64,000 nt of DNA from Fen-1273 sp963748405 (lineage in GTDB: Bacteria; Bacteroidota; Ignavibacteria; UBA10030; UBA6906). The notes under the pieces are model-generated. The model did not search any database. It saw nothing but the letters and a program-made list of their open reading frames with translations, and was not told the DNA's origin. Where the stretch lies: the NCBI GenBank assembly GCA_963748405.1, contig CAVVIT010000006.1, positions 496,001-560,000 on the forward strand, in the 5' to 3' direction. Below are positions 51,782 to 59,318 of the stretch, piece by piece (position 1 is the stretch's first letter; every line of letters begins with the position of its first letter). Made by a program: the position numbers and the translations under genes.

Positions 51782-52101
51782 GAGGACGATTTCTGGCGCC
51801 CAGGGATTCTCGCACCCACTCCCTGCTCAATGTCAGGATAAATGGGCATTTGGCCGGGCAGTCGTTTTGTCAACATTTCCTGCAAGTACCGCCCGATACC
51901 GCGTGATTTAATTCTCCGCTCCTCTTTCACCGCTTCGCTCCTGCTCGGAAACTCAGCAAGGTACACCAAGTCCCACGGAACCCCGTGCCTTGTCCACTTG
52001 CACTCGCCAGAATTATGTTCGTTCAATCTGTTCGAGACGTCCTGTGTGGACCCTGCGTAATACCGGGATGTTGTCTTACTTTGCAGGATGTAGACGTACA
52101 T
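51778..52101 (-). CDS. GIY-YIG domain protein
   Basis: 107 residues from the ATG at 52101. The signature is YVYILQS...YYAGST (the family's GIY-YIG with Y and G conserved, here YVY and YAG), followed by RLNEHNSG, VYLAEFPSRSEAVKEERRIKSRG with the conserved Arg and Glu of the active site. It belongs to the small UPF0213/YhbQ-like endonuclease-fold group. The C-terminus carries about 20 extra residues. It lies directly beside the tRNA repeat array. Whether it is active is not known. Confidence 0.85.
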   Translation of the reverse strand: MYVYILQSKTTSRYYAGSTQDVSNRLNEHNSGECKWTRHGVPWDLVYLAEFPSRSEAVKEERRIKSRGIGRYLQEMLTKRLPGQMPIYPDIEQGVGARIPGRQKSSS

Positions 52102-52226
52102 CGATGCGACGTGTTGCATCGGGCGTGAGTCTCCGAGGATTCTCGGTAATTGCGCCATCCCATGGCCGGACGGACTTTCAGTCAAATTATCTACACGTGT
52201 ACGGCGCTATTTCTGAACTCTCTAGC

Positions 52227-52676
52227 GGTGGGCGCCGGGATTCGAACCCGGGACATTGGCGCCTCCGGCGCCACGCGCTGGCCTATAATGGAAAAAGAGA
52301 CTCGCCCTGTATCGGACCAGTCTCTTTTCCTTACCTGTCGGGGCGCCGGGATTCGAACCCGGGACCTTGGCGCCTCCGGCGCCACGCGCTAGCCTATAAT
52401 GGAAAAAGAGACTCGCCCTGTATCGGACCAGTCTCTTTTCCTTACCTGTCGGGGCGCCGGGATTCGAACCCGGGACCTTGGCGCCTCCGGCGCCACGCGC
52501 TAGCCTATAATGGAAAAAGATACTCGCCCTGTATCGGACCAGTCTCTTTTCCTTACCTGTCGGGGCGCCGGGATTCGAACCCGGGACCTTGGCGCCTCCG
52601 GCGCCACGCGCTGGCCTATAATGGAAAAAGAGACCTGCCCAATGACGGGCCAGCCTCTTTTCCTTTTCCTTACCTG
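52227..52676 (-). repeat. four tandem 111-bp units derived from the 3' part of the tRNA-Pro locus
   Basis: Units start at 52231, 52342, 52453 and 52564 (spacing exactly 111; the last runs into the true tRNA terminator). Each, read on the minus strand, starts with a truncated D-arm (GGCTAGCGCG), has the replacement hairpin TGGCGCC-GGA-GGCGCCA where tRNA-Pro has its anticodon arm, then an intact variable loop, T-arm and acceptor 3' strand CGCCCCG. A terminator hairpin ending in UUUUU follows (AAAAGAGACT with AGTCTCTTTT; for example 52293-52328). No unit has a 5' acceptor strand, so none can be a normal tRNA. Confidence 0.85.
52626..52660 (-). terminator. terminator of tRNA-Pro
   Basis: Minus strand AAAAGAG, an inner stem GCCC with GGGC, then CTCTTTT and more T. 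It lies 16 bases after the tRNA 3' end. The terminators of the four 111-bp units are similar but have a different central sequence. Confidence 0.7.
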
Positions 52677-52751
52677 TCGGGGCGCCGGGATTCGAACCCG
52701 GGACCTCTTGGTCCCGAACCAAGCGCGCTAGCCGGGCTGCGCTACGCCCCG
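52677..52751 (-). tRNA. tRNA-Pro, anticodon CGG
   Basis: Complete cloverleaf: acceptor CGGGGCG with CGCCCCG, D-arm GCGC-N10-GCGC, anticodon arm CTTGG-TTCGGGA-CCAAG with U33, anticodon CGG and G37, variable loop AGGTC, T-arm CCGGG-TTCGAAT-CCCGG and discriminator A. The CCA end is not encoded (ACA follows). It lies between the 16-unit and 4-unit arrays and is the only intact tRNA in the window. Confidence 0.93.
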
Positions 52752-54174
52752 ATATGATGATGCATTACATTCTGCTTGATACTTCACCGGGACCTTGGCG
52801 CCTCCGGCGCCACGCGCTAGCCGGGCTGCGCTACGCCCCGATATGATGATGCATTACATTCTGCTTGATACTTCACCGGGACCTTGGCGCCTCCGGCGCC
52901 ACGCGCTAGCCGGGCTGCGCTACGCCCCGATATGATGATGCATTACATTCTGTTTGATAGCTCACCGGGACCTTGGCGCCTCCGGCGCCACGCGCTAGCC
53001 GGGCTGCGCTACGCCCCGATATGATGATGCATTACATTCTGTTTGATAGCTCACCGGGACCTTGGCGCCTCCGGCGCCACGCGCTAGCCGGGCTGCGCTA
53101 CGCCCCGATATGATGATGCATTACATTCTGTTTGATAGCTCACCGGGACCTTGGCGCCTCCGGCGCCACGCGCTAACCGGGCTGCGCTACGCCCCGATAT
53201 GATGATGCATTACATTCTGTTTGATACCTCACCGGGACCTTGGCGCCTCCGGCGCCACGCGCTAACCGGGCTGCGCTACGCCCCGATATGATGATGCATT
53301 ACATTCTGTTTGATAGCTCACCGGGACCTTGGCGCCTCCGGCGCCACGCGCTAGCCGGGCTGCGCTACGCCCCGATATGATGATGCATTACATTCTGTTT
53401 GATAGCTCACCGGGACCTTGGCGCCTCCGGCGCCACGCGCTAGCCGGGCTGCGCTACGCCCCGATCTGATGCTGCATTACATTCTGCTTGATACTTCACC
53501 GGGACCTTGGCGCCTCCGGCGCCACGCGCTAGCCGGGCTGCGCTACGCCCCGATATGATGATGCATTACATTCTGCTTGATACTTCACCGGGACCTTGGC
53601 GCCTCCGGCGCCACGCGCTAGCCGGGCTGCGCTACGCCCCGATATGATGATGCATTACATTCTGTTTGATAGCTCACCGGGACCTTGGCGCCTCCGGCGC
53701 CACGCGCTAGCCGGGCTGCGCTACGCCCCGATATGATGATGCATTACATTCTGTTTGATAGCTCACCGGGACCTTGGCGCCTCCGGCGCCACGCGCTAGC
53801 CGGGCTGCGCTACGCCCCGATATGATGATGCATTACATTCTGTTTGATAGCTCACCGGGACCTTGGCGCCTCCGGCGCCACGCGCTAACCGGGCTGCGCT
53901 ACGCCCCGATATGATGATGCATTACATTCTGTTTGATACCTCACCGGGACCTTGGCGCCTCCGGCGCCACGCGCTAACCGGGCTGCGCTACGCCCCGATA
54001 TGATGATGCATTACATTCTGTTTGATAGCTCACCGGGACCTTGGCGCCTCCGGCGCCACGCGCTAGCCGGGCTGCGCTACGCCCCGATATGATGATGCAT
54101 TACATTCTGTTTGATAGCTCACCGGGACCTTGGCGCCTCCGGCGCCACGCGCTAGCCGGGCTGCGCTACGCCCC
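52751..54174 (-). repeat. sixteen tandem 89-bp units derived from the 5' part of the tRNA-Pro locus
   Basis: Exactly 16 x 89 bases, nearly identical (a few variants such as GCTAGC/GCTAAC and changes in the spacer; one unit has GATCTGATGCTG). On the minus strand each unit has the tRNA acceptor 5' strand and whole D-arm, the replacement arm TGGCG-CCGGAGG-CGCCA in the same 17 bases as the tRNA anticodon arm, AGGTC and the first four bases of the T-stem. It then jumps to a 36-base spacer and the next unit. The loop centre would be GGA with C at position 33. It contains no protein gene. Confidence 0.9.
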
Positions 54175-54196
54175 GATATGTTTTTGCCAACCGGAA

Positions 54197-54225
54197 AATG
54201 TACGAAAATCTTCAGTGTTCTGCAA
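54197..54225 (-). promoter_or_regulatory. predicted promoter reading into the tRNA-Pro array
   Basis: Minus strand TTGCAG (54225-54220), 17-base spacer, TACATT (54202-54197), 22 bases before the outermost unit and overlapping the miaA 3' end. It is probably the ancestral tRNA-Pro promoter. In its present place it would transcribe all 16 units before reaching the intact tRNA. Confidence 0.5.
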
Positions 54226-55147
54226 GCCGGAATTCCTGGGCGATCAGAGCGGCGGTTTCCGCAGGCGGGGACGATTCATCGACCGGGATCCACCGAATCC
54301 GGGTGTCTTTCCGGAACCAGGTCATCTGGCGTTTCGCATACCGACGGGTGTTCTGTGCAAACTGCCGCAGCATGTCTTCCCTCGATATCTCGCCGTGTAT
54401 GCACGCGAACGCTTCCTTATATCCCACGGTGTTCAGGGCGTTGAGCGTGCGGCCGTAGCCCATGCGCTCCAGTCCCGCTGCCTCCCCGAGGAGCCCGTTG
54501 GAGACCATGTTCGCGCACCGCTCGTTGATCCTGCGGTACAGTGGCTCCCGTTCCCACATCAACCCGAAGAAGCACGGCATGAAATCGACGTCGACGCGGG
54601 CAGCCGACTGGAGAGACGACAGGGGGCTGCCTGTCGCATGATAGACTTCGAGAGCGCGTACGATGCGCCTCGGCTTCGTGGGATCGATGCGGGATGCGGA
54701 GACGGGATCCACGCGGCGCAGGTCCTCGACGAGCAACGGGAGATCTCCTCTTCGGATTCTCTCCTGAAGAGCCTCCCGGAATTCCGGGTCCGCCCCCGGC
54801 CCTTCGAAAAAGCCGTCGGTCAGGGAGCGGACGTAGAGCCCGGAACCGCCCACCACGATGGGAATCAACCCGCGATCGAATATCGCGTCCACTGCCACTC
54901 TCGCCTCGTCGCCGTACTGCCCCGCGTTGAACTCGTCGTCCGGATTCCTCACGTCGATGAAGTGGTGGCGCACCGTCTCGCGCTCACGGGGCGACGGTTT
55001 GGCGGTTCCGATATCGAGATAGCGGAAGACCTGGCGGGAGTCGGCGGAAACGATTTCGCCGTTGAGGAGATTTGCAAGATGAAGCGAGACCGCCGTTTTC
55101 CCCGAGGCGGTCGGACCGACGAGGACGGGAACCGGGCGCGATTTCAC
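54212..55147 (-). CDS. miaA: tRNA dimethylallyltransferase
   Basis: 311 residues. Adds a dimethylallyl group to A37 of UNN-decoding tRNAs. P-loop VLVGPTASGKTAVSLHLA, then EIVSADSRQVFRYLDIGTAKPS with the catalytic Asp, VVGGSGLYVRSLTDGFF, and the C-terminal TMWFRKD-type end (QMTWFRKDTRIRWI). The ATG at 55147 overlaps the pcm stop by 4 bases. Last gene of the Lon-domain to miaA unit. Confidence 0.95.
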   Translation of the reverse strand: MKSRPVPVLVGPTASGKTAVSLHLANLLNGEIVSADSRQVFRYLDIGTAKPSPRERETVRHHFIDVRNPDDEFNAGQYGDEARVAVDAIFDRGLIPIVVGGSGLYVRSLTDGFFEGPGADPEFREALQERIRRGDLPLLVEDLRRVDPVSASRIDPTKPRRIVRALEVYHATGSPLSSLQSAARVDVDFMPCFFGLMWEREPLYRRINERCANMVSNGLLGEAAGLERMGYGRTLNALNTVGYKEAFACIHGEISREDMLRQFAQNTRRYAKRQMTWFRKDTRIRWIPVDESSPPAETAALIAQEFRLAEH

Positions 55148-55779
55148 TGCCAGCCCATTTTCCCGATAAGTGGGACGAATTTGAACCCTTCGATCTCCCG
55201 GCGGATGAACGAGGGCCCGCTCCGGGTCATGACGAGGAGCGCCTGCTGTTGCCGCGTGCCCACGGGGATCACGAGCTTCCCCCCGTCGGCGAGCTGTTTC
55301 GGCAGCGGTTCGGGGACTTCCGGGGCTCCCGCAGTGACGATGATGCCGTTGTACGGTGCAAATTCACTCCATCCGACCGTGCCGTCGCCCCCCTTCGTGG
55401 CGATCCTGTACCCGAGACGGTCGAACATCTTTCTTGCCCCGGCGAGGAGGTCGTGATCACGCTCGATGGAGAACACGTGCGCGCCGAGAACGGCAAGGAC
55501 CGATGCCTGGTACCCCGAACCGGTTCCCACCTCCAGTATCCTGTCCCCGGGGCGGACACCAAGCGCCTGCGTCATGAACGCAACGGTGTACGGCTGCGAG
55601 ATCGTCTGTCCCTTCCCGATCGGCAGCGCGGAGTCTTCGTATGATCTGTTCGTGAAGGGCTCGGGGACGAACAGGTGGCGCTCGACGGTGACCATCGCCC
55701 GCAGGATCTTCTCGTCGGTGATCAGTCTGTCCCGCAGAAGCGCGATCATATCCTGGCGTTCTTCGTCGAATCTTCCCAC
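55144..55779 (-). CDS. pcm: protein-L-isoaspartate O-methyltransferase
   Basis: 211 residues from a GTG at 55779, two bases after cdaA; the upstream continuation of the frame lies inside cdaA. The N-terminus GRFDEERQDMIALLRDRLITDEKILRAM and the active region ALPIGKGQTISQPYTVAFMTQ match PCMT, and LEVGTGSGYQASVLA is the SAM loop. Repairs isoaspartyl residues in aged proteins. It ends overlapping miaA. Confidence 0.94.
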   Translation of the reverse strand: MGRFDEERQDMIALLRDRLITDEKILRAMVTVERHLFVPEPFTNRSYEDSALPIGKGQTISQPYTVAFMTQALGVRPGDRILEVGTGSGYQASVLAVLGAHVFSIERDHDLLAGARKMFDRLGYRIATKGGDGTVGWSEFAPYNGIIVTAGAPEVPEPLPKQLADGGKLVIPVGTRQQQALLVMTRSGPSFIRREIEGFKFVPLIGKMGWQ

Positions 55780-55781
55780 GG

Positions 55782-56603
55782 TCAGCCCTGCGCTCCGGTC
55801 TTCAGAACGCGCCACACCGCGGCGGCCGAACGGTCGGCCTCGACGTTGAACCGTCCCTTGAGTTCCTTTCGGAGGACCGCGGGGGTCAGCCCCCTGTACA
55901 GCGTCCCGTTTTCCGCGATCGAGACCATTCCCGTTTCTTCCGAAACGATCACCACGATGACGTCCGCCTGTTCCGAGATGCCGAGCCCGGCCCGGTGCCT
56001 CGTCCCCAGGAGCTGGCCTTCCCACGAAGTAAGGTTGGAGAGCGGCAGCGTACAGCGCGCGGCCTCGATCACCCGGTCTTTGACGACGACAGCACCGTCG
56101 TGCAGGGGGGAACGGGGGTTGAATATGGAAAGGAGGAGCGACCGGCTGAGCTGGGCATCGAGCTTCGTCCCCGTTTCCACCGACATGCGGATACCGGAAG
56201 CGCGGACGAAGACGATCAGAGCGCCGATCTTCTTCCGGGAGAGCTCCGTTACCGTGGCGACGACCTCGTCGATCGACTCATCGACGTCGATTTTCAGAAA
56301 CAGGCGGATGATCGGGCTCCGGCTGATGAGGACCAGAAGCCGGCGCAGCTCGGGCTGGAACAGGATGATGAACGCCAGGACCCAGATGTCGGAGAGCGTG
56401 CGGAGAATCCACGTCATCGCCTTGAGGTTGGACGCCTGGGCAACGAAGGAGAACGCGAGGATCAGAAGGAGTCCGGCGAAGATCTGTATCGCGATCGTCC
56501 CGCGCATCGCGACGTACAGCCGGTAGAAGATGAACGAAACGAGGATGATATCGATGATATCGGAGAGACCGACGGAGATGAAGCCTATCCTGAAGAATTC
56601 CAT
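55782..56603 (-). CDS. cdaA: diadenylate cyclase CdaA
   Basis: 273 residues. Three N-terminal membrane helices (about 12-32, 37-55, 60-80) and a DisA_N domain that makes c-di-AMP from two ATP. The active-site motifs are DGA in LHDGAVVVKDRV and RHR in LGTRHRAGLGISEQADVIVVIVSEETG. Start at 56603 with GGAGC upstream. The next gene upstream is folP, a pairing seen in many Bacteroidota-like genomes. No cdaR regulator is present. Confidence 0.95.
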   Translation of the reverse strand: MEFFRIGFISVGLSDIIDIILVSFIFYRLYVAMRGTIAIQIFAGLLLILAFSFVAQASNLKAMTWILRTLSDIWVLAFIILFQPELRRLLVLISRSPIIRLFLKIDVDESIDEVVATVTELSRKKIGALIVFVRASGIRMSVETGTKLDAQLSRSLLLSIFNPRSPLHDGAVVVKDRVIEAARCTLPLSNLTSWEGQLLGTRHRAGLGISEQADVIVVIVSEETGMVSIAENGTLYRGLTPAVLRKELKGRFNVEADRSAAAVWRVLKTGAQG

Positions 56604-56635
56604 TTGCCGCTCCCATGGAAGTAGTCTTCCCGCCC

Positions 56636-57529
56636 TCAGCGGGAAGCCCTGCGGACTTCGTCGGCGACGGCGACGGCGCGCCTGGTTTCCCTGACATCAT
56701 GGACCCGCACGACGTGCGCGCCGGCGAGAACGGCGCTTGTGGCCGCCGCCAGCGATGCCTCGAGCCGGTCGCGGACCGGGAGCCCGGATGCCGATGCAAG
56801 GAACGACTTTCGGGACGGACCGACGAGGACCGGGTAGCCCAGATCGGTGAACCGGCGAAGCCCCGAAAGCAGCCGGAAGTTGTCCGACGCCGTTTTTCCG
56901 AATCCGATCCCCGGGTCGACGAACATCTGACGGACCCCGTTCACCTCCCCGTTCCGGACCGCGGCGCCGAGATAGGCGTGAATCTCGCCGAAGAGATCGT
57001 CGTACGCGGGATTCGCCTGCATCGTCTTGGGGGTGCCTTTGATGTGCATGACCACCGCGGTCGCCCCGGCTCTCCCTACGGCGTGCACCATGTCGGGATC
57101 GAACCTGAATCCGCTGATATCGTTGACGATGAGCGCTCCGGCGGCAAGCGCTCTGGAGGCCACCGCTGATTTGTACGTGTCAATCGACACGGGGATCGAC
57201 ACCTGCCGGACGATCGCTTCGATCACGGGGAGGACCCGGTCGAGTTCCTCCTGCACGCCGACGGGCTCGGCGCCTTCGCCGTAGGCATTCCCCTTCGGGC
57301 GGGTGGACTCCCCCCCCACGTCGATAAAATCCGCCCCGTCTTCCGCCATGGCAAGTGCGTGGTCCACCGCAGACGCCACAGAGAGGAATTTCCCTCCGTC
57401 GGAAAAGGAATCGGGCGTCACGTTCAGGATCCCCATGATATGGGTCCTTGCCGCGAGGTCGTACTCACGCGCCCCGAATGTATACCGGAACGCGCCCCGC
57501 GCCGAACGTTCACCGGCCGGATGACTCAT
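56636..57529 (-). CDS. folP: dihydropteroate synthase
   Basis: 297 residues. Joins p-aminobenzoate to the pterin diphosphate in folate synthesis. Pterin/pABA-binding motifs: THIMGILNVTPDSFSDGG, DFIDVGGESTRP, SIDTYKSAVASRAL, MVHAVGRAGATAVVMHIKGTPKTMQ and GPSRKSFL. The ATG at 57529 follows a run of G that acts as ribosome site. cdaA follows 32 bases downstream. Confidence 0.95.
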   Translation of the reverse strand: MSHPAGERSARGAFRYTFGAREYDLAARTHIMGILNVTPDSFSDGGKFLSVASAVDHALAMAEDGADFIDVGGESTRPKGNAYGEGAEPVGVQEELDRVLPVIEAIVRQVSIPVSIDTYKSAVASRALAAGALIVNDISGFRFDPDMVHAVGRAGATAVVMHIKGTPKTMQANPAYDDLFGEIHAYLGAAVRNGEVNGVRQMFVDPGIGFGKTASDNFRLLSGLRRFTDLGYPVLVGPSRKSFLASASGLPVRDRLEASLAAATSAVLAGAHVVRVHDVRETRRAVAVADEVRRASR

Positions 57530-57580
57530 GCCCCCCCCTTAGTACCGAACGAGGCGACTCGACGGTCACCTCGGTCACTT

Positions 57581-57679
57581 TCACATCTTCTTCTTCTCCA
57601 GCAGGGCCCTTCGCTTCGCCTTCGTCCGCTCGACCGCCTTCTTGTGTTTCTTCCGCACCTTCATCGTTTTCTTGTTCAT
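57581..57679 (-). CDS. 32-residue highly basic protein
   Basis: ATG at 57679 with a strong GGAGG 4 bases upstream, TGA at 57581; too short for automatic calling. About half of the 32 residues are Lys or Arg (KVRKKHKKAVERTKAKRRA), with no acidic stretch beyond two Glu. Such composition is typical of very small ribosomal or ribosome-associated proteins (for example THX or COX24/AURKAIP1-like), but I cannot assign a family. It lies 28 bases after the Lon-domain gene stop and 51 before folP in the same orientation. Confidence 0.65.
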   Translation of the reverse strand: MNKKTMKVRKKHKKAVERTKAKRRALLEKKKM

Positions 57680-57707
57680 CGGTCCTCCGTGTCGTGTTCG
57701 GGCACGC

Positions 57708-58328
57708 TCAAATGTACCCGTCGTTTTTGATGATCCGCTTTACATCCTCCGCCCGTTTGAGCCGCGGGAGGAGATCCGTCAGATATTCGTTCAGCATCTT
57801 CAGGCGCTCGTTCTCGCCGGGCATTTCGAGTAATTCCTGCCGGCGGGAGAGATCCAGTCCGGCCTTCTGGGCGATGATAAACGAAAGGCCCGCCTCGATC
57901 CGGTCGAGGCCCCCCGGGGCAACACTCCCCCGGTAAGCAAGGACGAGGAGTGCGTTGAAGAGCTCCACGGTGGCAAGGGCAAGATCCCTGTTGACGTCCT
58001 CGACGGGCTCGTTCAGATACTCCACCTCTCCGAGAAGATACGGCGCCCGCCCTGCCTCGTACCGGAGGAGCCGGTAGCGGTTTTCCCCTCCGACGACGAT
58101 GTCCATCCTTCCGTCATCGTAACGCCGCGTGACGCTCGAGACGCCCGCGCTGCACCCCACGTCCGCCATCCCTTCATCCCTGGCCAGCGCGATCCCGAAC
58201 CGGGTTCCCCGTTCCACGCACTCGTTGATGAGCACCTTGTACCGCTCTTCAAAGATGTGCAGGGGGAGCGCGGAGCGGGGAAAGAGGACGACGTTCAGGG
58301 GAAACAGCGGCAGCCATATTTCCGGCAT
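57708..58328 (-). CDS. Lon N-terminal (substrate-binding) domain protein
   Basis: 206 residues, consisting of just the Lon N-terminal LAN domain: LPLFPLNVVLFPRSALPLHIFEERYKVLI at the start, then GIALARDEG, a beta-sheet half, and a C-terminal helical bundle. There is no ATPase or protease part. Function of such stand-alone proteins is unclear. Clear predicted promoter 27 bases upstream; it is the first gene of the unit that runs to miaA. Confidence 0.88.
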   Translation of the reverse strand: MPEIWLPLFPLNVVLFPRSALPLHIFEERYKVLINECVERGTRFGIALARDEGMADVGCSAGVSSVTRRYDDGRMDIVVGGENRYRLLRYEAGRAPYLLGEVEYLNEPVEDVNRDLALATVELFNALLVLAYRGSVAPGGLDRIEAGLSFIIAQKAGLDLSRRQELLEMPGENERLKMLNEYLTDLLPRLKRAEDVKRIIKNDGYI

Positions 58329-58354
58329 AATGCGCTTACACGCTGTGCAGTACG

Positions 58355-58383
58355 ATGATAGCCAATTTCGGGAAGAACGTCAA
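58355..58383 (-). promoter_or_regulatory. predicted promoter of the Lon-domain to miaA unit
   Basis: Minus strand TTGACG (58383-58378), 17-base spacer, TATCAT (58360-58355), 27 bases before the ATG at 58328. It also separates this unit from the Fe-S operon. Confidence 0.65.
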
Positions 58384-58416
58384 GAAGATTGCTTCGTTCG
58401 CAGTGACCGGGGAGCG

Positions 58417-58620
58417 TCAGGAGGATGACTCTTCGTACCACGCCGCAAGAATCAGTTCGAGGAGATCGTCGGTCGCGGCACCGGGTTCGTCTTTGAAGGC
58501 CGGAAGGCTTACGATCATCTCTCGAAGCCTGTGCAGATCGAGGCTGAGGGGATCCTCGCCCGGGAAATGTTCCGCGAGTTCCCGGGCGAGGCCTTCCACG
58601 TCGCGCCAGGTGAGGGTCAC
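58417..58620 (-). CDS. iscX: Fe-S assembly protein IscX
   Basis: 67 residues from a GTG at 58620 with GGGGAGG six bases upstream (E. coli IscX has 66). The other in-frame GTG at 58638 overlaps the sod stop but lacks a ribosome site. The sequence VTLTWRDVEGLARELAEHFP, the central LSLDLHRLREMIVSLPAF and the end LLELILAAWYEE match IscX, whose acidic helix surface binds iron and the cysteine desulfurase. It is the last gene of the suf-type operon. IscX is normally tied to isc operons, so its place here is uncommon. Confidence 0.85.
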   Translation of the reverse strand: MTLTWRDVEGLARELAEHFPGEDPLSLDLHRLREMIVSLPAFKDEPGAATDDLLELILAAWYEESSS

Positions 58621-58634
58621 GTCGTGCCTCCCCT

Positions 58635-59261
58635 TCACCGGGCGAACTTCTTGTAACGGTCGTTGACCCTGCCCCAGTGCAGATTGGCGATGAAGTTGTC
58701 GATGTACGCCGCTCTCTTGGGGCCGTCCTTGTGATAGTAGGCGTGCTCGAACACGTCCACGGGTATGAGAGGAATCCCCCCCCAGATCGCGCCGTAGTGG
58801 TGCTCGTCGACAAGGACGTTCAGCAGGCGCCGGGAGTACAGCTGGTCATACACGAGGACTCCCCATCCGCTGAGTTTCGCGGAGACCGCCGCCGCCTTGA
58901 AATCCGCCTTCCAGGCGTCGAACGTCCCGAACTCCTTCTCGATCGCGGCCTTCACCTCGGGGCCTTTCGACGGGTTCCCGTCTCCCCCCATCACCTCCCA
59001 GTACACGTCGTGGAGGACCGTTCCGGCATGGTTCCACGTCTGGCGGCGCTTCAGCTCGCCGATCTGGCTGTAGTTCCCGTTCGCCCCGGTACGGTCCGCT
59101 GTCTCGAGCCCCTTTTCGATGTTGTTGAGCGCGGTGACATACCCCTTGTGATGGGTGTTGTAGTGCCAGTCCGTCGTCTCCGCATCGACGACCGGTGCAA
59201 GAAGCTTCTTCGCCTCTTCATCCGAATACGGGCGGGGATTGAACTTCCATTCGTAAGACAT
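58635..59261 (-). CDS. superoxide dismutase, Fe/Mn family
   Basis: 208 residues from the ATG at 59261 (AGAGGAG upstream). Ligands: His33 (TDWHYNTHH), His84 (VLHDVYW), Asp169 and His173 (PVDVFEHAYYH). The usual Trp of DVWEHAYY is Phe, and the segment around His84 (TWNHAGTVLHDVYWEVM) differs from the standard WNHTFYW. The family normally makes hydrogen peroxide from superoxide; Fe or Mn cannot be decided. No signal peptide. It lies between erpA and iscX in the Fe-S operon. Confidence 0.9.
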   Translation of the reverse strand: MSYEWKFNPRPYSDEEAKKLLAPVVDAETTDWHYNTHHKGYVTALNNIEKGLETADRTGANGNYSQIGELKRRQTWNHAGTVLHDVYWEVMGGDGNPSKGPEVKAAIEKEFGTFDAWKADFKAAAVSAKLSGWGVLVYDQLYSRRLLNVLVDEHHYGAIWGGIPLIPVDVFEHAYYHKDGPKRAAYIDNFIANLHWGRVNDRYKKFAR

Positions 59262-59318
59262 AAACGACTTCTCCTCTGATGATTGGTGTGTGTGTGAACG
59301 ATTTCTTTGCGGCATCGC

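Noticed and set aside
51990..52757. 255-codon plus-strand frame with four repeats of RRDSNPGPWRLRRHA
   Set aside because: It is the antisense translation of the tRNA-Pro-derived 111-bp repeats. RDSNPGP is the usual spurious peptide opposite a tRNA T-arm. No ribosome site.
52751..54174. CRISPR array
   Set aside because: Unit length 89 with no variable spacers between repeats, clear derivation from the adjacent tRNA, and no cas genes in the window.
52227..54174. Twenty extra tRNA genes with a GGA anticodon
   Set aside because: No unit has both acceptor strands; the loop lacks U33; the 89-bp units lack the T-loop and the 111-bp units lack the 5' acceptor strand.
54041..55456. 471-codon plus-strand frame
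   Set aside because: Begins inside the 89-bp repeats and continues antisense to miaA and pcm, which have clear family motifs.
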